From Kiritimatiellia bacterium (lineage in GTDB: Bacteria > Verrucomicrobiota > Kiritimatiellia > CAIQIC01 > Lenti-01): DNA of 5,806 bases. The number at the start of each line of letters is the position of its first letter. The first letter of the stretch is position 1. Where the stretch lies: contig JAHDSS010000121.1 in the NCBI GenBank assembly GCA_018432565.1, positions 1-5,806 on the forward strand, in the 5' to 3' direction. The notes under the pieces were generated by a model. It saw nothing but the letters and a program-made list of their open reading frames with translations. It had not been told where the DNA came from and did no database searches. This document shows positions 1 through 4,043 of this stretch, one piece after another. Position numbers and translations under genes: made by a program.

Positions 1-195
1 AAGGCCGACGTGGCCGCCATCAGCCAGGTCCTCCCCGCTCTCCACGCCCCGACCGTCAACACCCTCAGCGATCCCAGCTGGGTCGCCATCGAAACCGTCG
101 TCGAGGAAACCACCGTCCGCGAGATCATTCCCGCGCTCAAGGCCGCCGGCGCCTCCGGCATTATTGAACTTGCATTGAACAAGGTAGTGCCGTAA
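1..195 (+). CDS. hisG: ATP phosphoribosyltransferase, C-terminal end (5' part outside window)
   Basis: The open frame enters at base 1 and ends at TAA 193-195, giving 64 residues of a C-terminus. The peptide runs from a leucine/proline segment (LPALHAPTVNTLSDPSWVAI) through a glutamate-rich strand to IIPALKAAGASGIIELALNK and VVP. This matches the HisG_C regulatory domain of ATP phosphoribosyltransferase, including the near-terminal 'IIP.LK..GA.GI' block. HisG condenses ATP with PRPP in the first step of histidine biosynthesis in the cytoplasm, and in the family this ferredoxin-like domain binds histidine for feedback inhibition. Only the regulatory end is visible, so the catalytic part and the start cannot be judged. 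The next gene begins 39 nt later with no terminator-like hairpin between, which suggests read-through. The identification rests on recognising the C-terminal pattern and is fairly secure. Confidence 0.85.
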   Translation, partial: KADVAAISQVLPALHAPTVNTLSDPSWVAIETVVEETTVREIIPALKAAGASGIIELALNKVVP

Positions 196-220
196 AAGCA
201 TCCCTCAATTGCACTGATTC

Positions 221-226
221 AGGAGG
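221..226 (+). promoter_or_regulatory. Shine-Dalgarno sequence of the small basic gene
   Basis: AGGAGG lies 8 nt before ATG 235. It is the strongest ribosome binding site in the window, and it supports the 29-codon frame behind it as a real, well-translated gene. Confidence 0.8.
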
Positions 227-234
227 ATCGAAGA

Positions 235-324
235 ATGGGTTCCGTAAAGAAGAAACGCCGCGTCAAGATGGCCAAGCACAAACGCCGGAAGCGTCTGCGC
301 GCGGATCGTCACAAGAAGAAATAG
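235..324 (+). CDS. Small basic AURKAIP1/COX24-domain (bS22-like) ribosomal protein
   Basis: ATG 235 to TAG 322-324 encodes only 29 residues, of which about 17 are Lys or Arg and none is acidic except one Asp. The peptide starts MGSVKKKRR, continues with KMAKHKRRKRLRADRH and ends in KKK. This is the pattern of the AURKAIP1/COX24 domain (DUF1713), with its 'GS.kKrR..km.KHKrrK.lr..RHkkk' arrangement. Members include the mycobacterial ribosomal protein bS22 and the C-terminus of mitochondrial Cox24/AURKAIP1, and short stand-alone forms are widespread in bacteria. By analogy it binds rRNA in the small subunit; this is inferred from the family. A strong AGGAGG at ideal spacing supports translation. 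It lies between hisG and the TPR lipoprotein gene and ends 14 nt before the latter. It is short enough for automatic gene callers to miss. Confidence 0.82.
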   Translation: MGSVKKKRRVKMAKHKRRKRLRADRHKKK

Positions 325-329
325 GAAGG
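324..329 (+). promoter_or_regulatory. Probable ribosome binding site of the TPR lipoprotein gene
   Basis: GGAAGG begins at the last base of the preceding stop codon and lies 9 nt before ATG 339. It is a weaker match than the AGGAGG at 221, but its place at the gene junction fits tight operon packing and supports the 339 start. Confidence 0.45.
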
Positions 330-338
330 CGCGGCGCC

Positions 339-2258
339 ATGTCCGGGACCTGCCGGGTTCGGCTCGCGCTCGGCCTCGTCCTTTTCGGCGCCGCGGCCGG
401 CTGCCGATCTCTGCCCGGCCCTCCATCCCTGCTGGATGGAGGGCTCGTTTCGTCCCCGCCCCTCCCCGCCGAACGCGAACAGGCCGCCCGGGCCCACGCC
501 CTCTATTCCCTCGGCATCCATCACGAACTCGCCGACGAATACGACCTGGCCGGCCAGGCCTATCTCCGCGCCAGCGAACTGGACCCCGGCAACGAACGCA
601 TCCTCCTGCGCCTGGCCTCCATTCTGGTTCTCCAGCGCCGGACCGAAGACGCCTTGCGAACCGTCGAGGAGTTTATCGACCGCTACCCCTCCTCCGAAAA
701 AGCCCTCGGCTGGCTCGCCGCTTTCTACGGCTCCACCGGCGACCAGGAACGCGTCCTCCAGCTCTACCGCCGGATGACCCGCCAGTTCCCCGCCAACCCC
801 CTCGGCTGGCTGCAGCTGGCCTCCGCCACCGCCCGCCAGTCCCCCGACACCCCCGCCGACGTCATCCGCATCCTCGAATCCGGCCTCGCCAAGGCCCGCC
901 CCCCCACCGCCCTGCGCCAGGAACTGGTCCGCCTCCACCTGGCCCGGATGCGCGAAGCCCCCGATGAACCCGCCCGCCGCCAGGCCCGCCGGAACGCCAT
1001 CGCCCGCCTTCGCGAAGTCGCCGACGAACTCCCCGGCGACATGGATACCCTCTTCGCCCTCGGCGATCTGCTCGTCCGCGATGAACAGCTCGAAGAGGCC
1101 ATTCAAGTCTATGAAAAAATCGAACGGCTCCAGCCCGCCGATCTCCAGGTCAAGCAGCGCCTCGCCCGCACTTTCCTCGCCATGGACGACCAGGCCAAGG
1201 CCATCGCCGTCCTCGAACGGCTCGCCGCCCGCGACACCGGCTCCGCCAACATCCACTTCTACCTCGGCGAACTCTATCTGCAGTCCGGCGACGCCGCCAA
1301 TGCCGAGGAACAGTTCCGCACCGCCGCCCAGGCCTCCCCCGACGACCCCGCCCCCTGGCTTCGGCTGGCGGCCCTGCAGGCCGAACTCAGCAGCGAACAG
1401 GCCATCGCCACCCTGAACGAAGCCCTCGGCACCATGCCCGGCAACCCCCGCCTGCTGGAGGTCCTGGCCCTGATCCATCTGGGCCAGAACCAGTACGCCA
1501 AGGCGGAAAAACTCCTGGCCCAGGTCTGGCAGACCGTCTCCGCCGACGATCCCGACGCCATCCCCTCCAACCTCTTCTTCTACAACTACGCCACCGTCTG
1601 CACCCATCTGCGGCGCGTCCCCGACGCCGCCGACTGGCTGGAACGCGCCCTCGGCCAGGAACCCGCCCTGCTCGACCTGTACATGCAGCGCGTCCTGACC
1701 GGCACCCCCAGCTTCCGCCAGACCGCCACCCGCGTCCTCAACAACCTCGCCAAACGCAACACCTCCTTCGGTGCCGCTCTCCACGGCAATCTCGCCACCC
1801 TCTACCTCGCCCGCGAAAACCCCTCCCGCGCCGTCAAGGAATTCAAACGCGCCCTCGCCATCATTCAGTCCGACCCCTTGCAGTCCGACGTCCTCACCCC
1901 CCGGTTCCACTTCTGGCACGGCGTCGCCCTCGACCAGGCCAAACAGACCAACCTCGCCGTCGAACAGTTCGAAACCGCCATCCGGCTCGATCCCGACTAC
2001 GCCGAAGCCCTCAACTACCTCGCCTACCTCTGGGCCGTCCGCGGCGAACGCCTCGACGAAGCCCTCCGCCACATCCAGACCGCCCTCGACCTCGATCCCG
2101 AAAATCCCGCGTTCCTCGATACCCTCGGCTGGATCTATTTCCAGCAGGGCCGCTACGAAGACGCCCTCGACCTGCTGCAGCAGGCCGACCGCCTCCGCCC
2201 CGGCGACCCCGAAATCCTCGACCACATCCGGCAGACCCTCGACAAACTCGGCCGCTGA
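339..2258 (+). CDS. TPR-repeat lipoprotein
   Basis: This 639-residue protein starts at ATG 339 and ends at TGA 2256-2258. Residues 1-22 look like a lipoprotein signal peptide: a short basic start (R6, R8), a hydrophobic stretch LALGLVLFGAAA, then a lipobox-like AAGC with Cys22 as the lipidated residue. The -3 position is Ala rather than the usual Leu, which is a slight weakness. Residues 23-45 form a Pro/Gly/Ser linker. The rest is a helical TPR solenoid. Clear repeats lie near residues 50-83, 84-117, 234-268, 269-301, 302-336, 482-512, 520-552, 554-588 and 590-622, with typical 'A...Y..A..L.P' spacing. The last three, containing ALNYLAYLWA and DTLGWIYFQQGRYEDAL, resemble the conserved end of bacterial TPR lipoproteins of the PA4667 type. 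It is probably an envelope-anchored protein-protein scaffold; the partner is unknown. It is followed at once by the hairpin array. A perfect hairpin lies in the linker codons. Confidence 0.88.
   Translation: MSGTCRVRLALGLVLFGAAAGCRSLPGPPSLLDGGLVSSPPLPAEREQAARAHALYSLGIHHELADEYDLAGQAYLRASELDPGNERILLRLASILVLQRRTEDALRTVEEFIDRYPSSEKALGWLAAFYGSTGDQERVLQLYRRMTRQFPANPLGWLQLASATARQSPDTPADVIRILESGLAKARPPTALRQELVRLHLARMREAPDEPARRQARRNAIARLREVADELPGDMDTLFALGDLLVRDEQLEEAIQVYEKIERLQPADLQVKQRLARTFLAMDDQAKAIAVLERLAARDTGSANIHFYLGELYLQSGDAANAEEQFRTAAQASPDDPAPWLRLAALQAELSSEQAIATLNEALGTMPGNPRLLEVLALIHLGQNQYAKAEKLLAQVWQTVSADDPDAIPSNLFFYNYATVCTHLRRVPDAADWLERALGQEPALLDLYMQRVLTGTPSFRQTATRVLNNLAKRNTSFGAALHGNLATLYLARENPSRAVKEFKRALAIIQSDPLQSDVLTPRFHFWHGVALDQAKQTNLAVEQFETAIRLDPDYAEALNYLAYLWAVRGERLDEALRHIQTALDLDPENPAFLDTLGWIYFQQGRYEDALDLLQQADRLRPGDPEILDHIRQTLDKLGR
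418..444. repeat. Perfect hairpin inside the lipoprotein linker
   Basis: Arms GCCCTCCATCC (418-428) and GGATGGAGGGC (434-444) are exact reverse complements around a 5-nt loop CTGCT. The hairpin lies inside the TPR lipoprotein gene and encodes about residues 27-35 (Pro-Pro-Ser-Leu-Leu-Asp-Gly-Gly), just after the lipobox. An 11-bp perfect stem by chance in coding DNA is unlikely. It looks like a REP/RPE-type palindrome accepted in a disordered linker, though only one copy is seen here. Confidence 0.7.
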
Positions 2259-2274
2259 ATGGGGCGGCAGATTC

Positions 2275-2612
2275 GGTCCGCCCCCCGACCCCCACGGCCT
2301 TGTGCCGTGGGTGAAGCAGGCCCGCCCCCCGACCCCCGCGGCCTTGTGCCGTGGGTGAAGCAGGTCCGCCCCCCGACCCCCACGGCCTTGTGCCGTGGGT
2401 GAAGCAGGTCCGCCCCCCGACCCCCACGGCCTTGCTTGTCCGCCGCAGCCTTGGCGAAGGCGGGTGCCGTGGGTGAAGCAGGCCCGCCCCCCGACCCCCG
2501 CGGCCTTGTGCCGTGGGTGAAGCAGGTCCAACCCCCGACCCCCGCGGCCTTGTGCCGTGGGTGAAGCAGGTCCGCCCCCCGACCCCCACGGCCTTGTGCC
2601 GTGGGTGAAGCA
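2275..2612. repeat. Seven-unit, 44-bp tandem array of hairpin repeats
   Basis: Seven units start at 2275, 2319, 2363, 2407, 2481, 2525 and 2569. All are 44 bp except the fourth, which carries a 30-bp insert. Each unit reads GGYCCGCCCCCCGACCCC, then a stem CCCRCGGC, loop CTTGT and stem GCCGTGGG, then TGAAGCA. Units 1, 3 and 7 are identical, and units 2 and 5 are identical. Unit 6 has CA-A in place of CG-C near its start. A partial seventh-plus copy (GGTCCG) follows at 2613. The array begins 17 nt after the TPR gene stop. No T-tract follows the hairpins, so they are not classic intrinsic terminators, but a string of seven RNA hairpins could protect the upstream mRNA 3' end or slow polymerase. 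There are no unique spacers, so it is not a CRISPR array. Confidence 0.93.
2435..2464. repeat. 30-bp palindromic insert within array unit 4
   Basis: Unit 4 matches the other units up to CCTTG (2430-2434) and again from TGCCGTGGG (2465). The 30 bp between are absent from the other six units. The insert contains CCGCC near its left side, an inner stem GCCTT / AAGGC around GGCG, and GCGGG at its right end, so it can fold as a nested imperfect hairpin. It falls in the loop of the host hairpin. On the minus strand it reads PAFAKAAADK in one frame, a peptide style I associate with dispersed palindromic repeats in some bacterial genomes. Confidence 0.75.
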
Positions 2613-2697
2613 GGTCCGAAAGAACAGCCCGATCGGCATAGAAACCCGCCCGTCCGAAACCCGTCCAGCCTCTTGATCCGTGTCCTCTGCGGTTTCC
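2613..2697. other. Non-coding remainder of the intergenic region
   Basis: Between the array and the 29-bp palindrome lie about 85 nt that start with a GGTCCG remnant of the repeat unit. I see no gene, RNA gene or convincing promoter in it. The stretch GATCCGTGTCCTCTGCGGTT looks like a dispersed intergenic repeat, but that is only an impression. An open frame of the downstream gene continues back through here to ATG 2601, but the peptide is low-complexity repeat translation and precedes a clear signal peptide. Confidence 0.5.
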
Positions 2698-2726
2698 CCG
2701 GATTTTCCACGCCGTGGAAAATCCGG
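2698..2726. repeat. Perfect 29-bp palindrome, TTTTCCACG family, copy 1
   Basis: Arms CCGGATTTTCCACG (2698-2711) and CGTGGAAAATCCGG (2713-2726) are exact reverse complements around a single C at 2712. The core TTTTCCACGCCGTGGAAAA recurs three times near 4047-4118. This copy lies 39 nt before the start of the phospholipase D-like gene, upstream of its possible promoter. It could be a dispersed repeat, a protein-binding operator or an RNA hairpin; recurrence inside the next gene's coding region favours a dispersed repeat. Confidence 0.85.
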
Positions 2727-2748
2727 ATTTCTCTTCACCCGTCCGTTG

Positions 2749-2757
2749 TGCTATTCT
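2749..2757 (+). promoter_or_regulatory. Possible extended -10 promoter of the phospholipase D-like gene
   Basis: TGCTATTCT fits an extended -10 (TGn followed by a 4/6 match to TATAAT, with the key second A and last T). It sits in a locally T-rich stretch of otherwise GC-rich DNA. No good -35 is seen. Transcription would start about 2764-2766, at or next to ATG 2766, which has no Shine-Dalgarno sequence, so the mRNA could be leaderless. Confidence 0.28.
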
Positions 2758-2765
2758 TTCCGTTC

Positions 2766-4043
2766 ATGTTCTGGCCTCTCCCATCCATCCGGCGGCGCGG
2801 CGTCCGGGCGGTCTCCGCCCTCCTTCTGCTGGCCTTCGCCGCCCCAGCCACGGCCCGCGTCATCGAAGGCCCCGACTGGATGGTCTGCTACAACCGCCCC
2901 GGCCAGACCGGCGCCGCCCGCCTTGAAGGCGAATTCGCCATCCGCGATCTGCTGATCCATCAGCTCAACCGGCTCGAGTCCGGCCATCGCGCCGCCCTGG
3001 CCACCTTCACGCTCTCCGGCGACTCCTTCCGCTCCGGCGCCGCCGCCCCCATCCTCTGGGCCGTCTCCAGCGCCCTCGACCGCGGCGTCCGCGTCCATTT
3101 CGCCATCCACCGCCGCATCAACCGCACCAATGAATTCCTGCCGGGCCTGTCCCTCCGCCGCCTCGCCGACCGCCCCGCCAACCCCATGGAGCTGTCCGTC
3201 TCCTCCGGCCGCTCCCTCATGCACCACAAAATCGGGCTGTTTGACTACGGCGAACGCGACCGCCGCGTCTTCGTCGGGTCCGGCAACTTCACCGGCGCCG
3301 CCGCCATGCAGCAGTGGAACATCGCCGTCCTGCTGCGCAGCCCCACCCTCTACGGCGCCTACGCCGCCGAACTCGACGAGTTCCGCGCCGGACGCTTCGG
3401 CAAGGCCAAGCAGCGGACCCACGACCGCACCGGGTTCCGCCTCCCCGGCAGCTGGGGCAACAGCTGGGTCCGCTTTGCCCCCTTCGCCGACCGCCGCGAC
3501 ACCGCCGAAACCGACATCCTCCCCCTGCTGGATGCCGCCGAAGAGGAAATTCTCTTTGCCATGCATCACTTCAACCGCCCCCCGCTGCGCCGCGCCCTCG
3601 TCGCCGCCGCCAACCGCGGGCTCCGCGTCGCCGGCGTCATCCCCGAAAGCGACCGCGGCACCAACCGCTTCGCCATCTCCGGCGCCACCGTCCGCTACTT
3701 CGCCAACCCCAACCTCTACACCGGCACCAACCGCGTCCACCTGCTCCCCGCCCGCGTCAACGCCGTCGGCACCACCCTGGATTCCGGCCAGCCCGATCTC
3801 GTCCACCTCAAGTACGCCCTCGTGGATCCCTCCGGCCCCCGCCCCGTCGTCATCCACGGCGCCGCCAACTGGACCGCCTCCGGCGTCGCCTCCCCCGTCG
3901 GCAACGACGAAAGCATCCTCTTCCTCCGCCATGCCGGCATCGCCCGGGCCTTCCTCGAACAGTTCCACTGCATGACCGGCACCGCCACCTCCCCTCCCTC
4001 CGCCCCCACCCAACCGGAGGTCTCGGCGCTCCTTTCCCCATGA
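2766..4043 (+). CDS. Exported phospholipase D-superfamily protein with two HKD motifs
   Basis: ATG 2766 gives 425 residues ending at TGA 4041-4043. This start is chosen because it opens a normal signal peptide: basic RRRGVR at 9-14, hydrophobic AVSALLLLAFAAP, and an ATA cleavage site after Ala30. An upstream in-frame ATG at 2601 would add 55 residues of repeat-derived sequence. Two complete HKD motifs are visible: H153-H-K155-IGLF-D160 followed by GSGN174FT, and H347-L-K349-YALV-D354 followed by GAAN368WT. The paired His/Lys/Asn set forms the single active site of the phospholipase D superfamily, which cleaves or transfers phosphodiesters through a phosphohistidine intermediate. Family members include Nuc-type nucleases, cardiolipin synthases and phospholipases; the substrate here cannot be told. 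It probably acts in the periplasm or outside. The C-terminus is a Pro/Ser/Thr-rich tail. Its stop overlaps the next gene's ATG by ATGA. Confidence 0.87.
   Translation: MFWPLPSIRRRGVRAVSALLLLAFAAPATARVIEGPDWMVCYNRPGQTGAARLEGEFAIRDLLIHQLNRLESGHRAALATFTLSGDSFRSGAAAPILWAVSSALDRGVRVHFAIHRRINRTNEFLPGLSLRRLADRPANPMELSVSSGRSLMHHKIGLFDYGERDRRVFVGSGNFTGAAAMQQWNIAVLLRSPTLYGAYAAELDEFRAGRFGKAKQRTHDRTGFRLPGSWGNSWVRFAPFADRRDTAETDILPLLDAAEEEILFAMHHFNRPPLRRALVAAANRGLRVAGVIPESDRGTNRFAISGATVRYFANPNLYTGTNRVHLLPARVNAVGTTLDSGQPDLVHLKYALVDPSGPRPVVIHGAANWTASGVASPVGNDESILFLRHAGIARAFLEQFHCMTGTATSPPSAPTQPEVSALLSP

Noticed and set aside
2275..2612. CRISPR array
   Set aside because: The units abut one another without unique spacers, and the variation between units is only a few bases plus one insert.
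2664..2697. A dispersed intergenic repeat in the stretch around GATCCGTGTCCTCTGCGG
   Set aside because: It looks familiar as an intergenic repeat style, but there is one copy here and no internal symmetry, so it cannot be supported from this window.
309..2738. An 809-codon open frame on the minus strand spanning the TPR gene and the hairpin array
   Set aside because: It is the antisense shadow of a gene with strong C/G third-position bias. Its product is Gly/Glu/Ala-rich with no domain, and the array part is a repeated nonsense peptide. The + strand frame has a signal peptide and TPRs.
2601..2765. Upstream ATG extension of the phospholipase D-like gene by 55 codons
   Set aside because: The added peptide starts inside the last array unit and runs through the 29-bp palindrome. 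It would bury the signal peptide that begins at ATG 2766.
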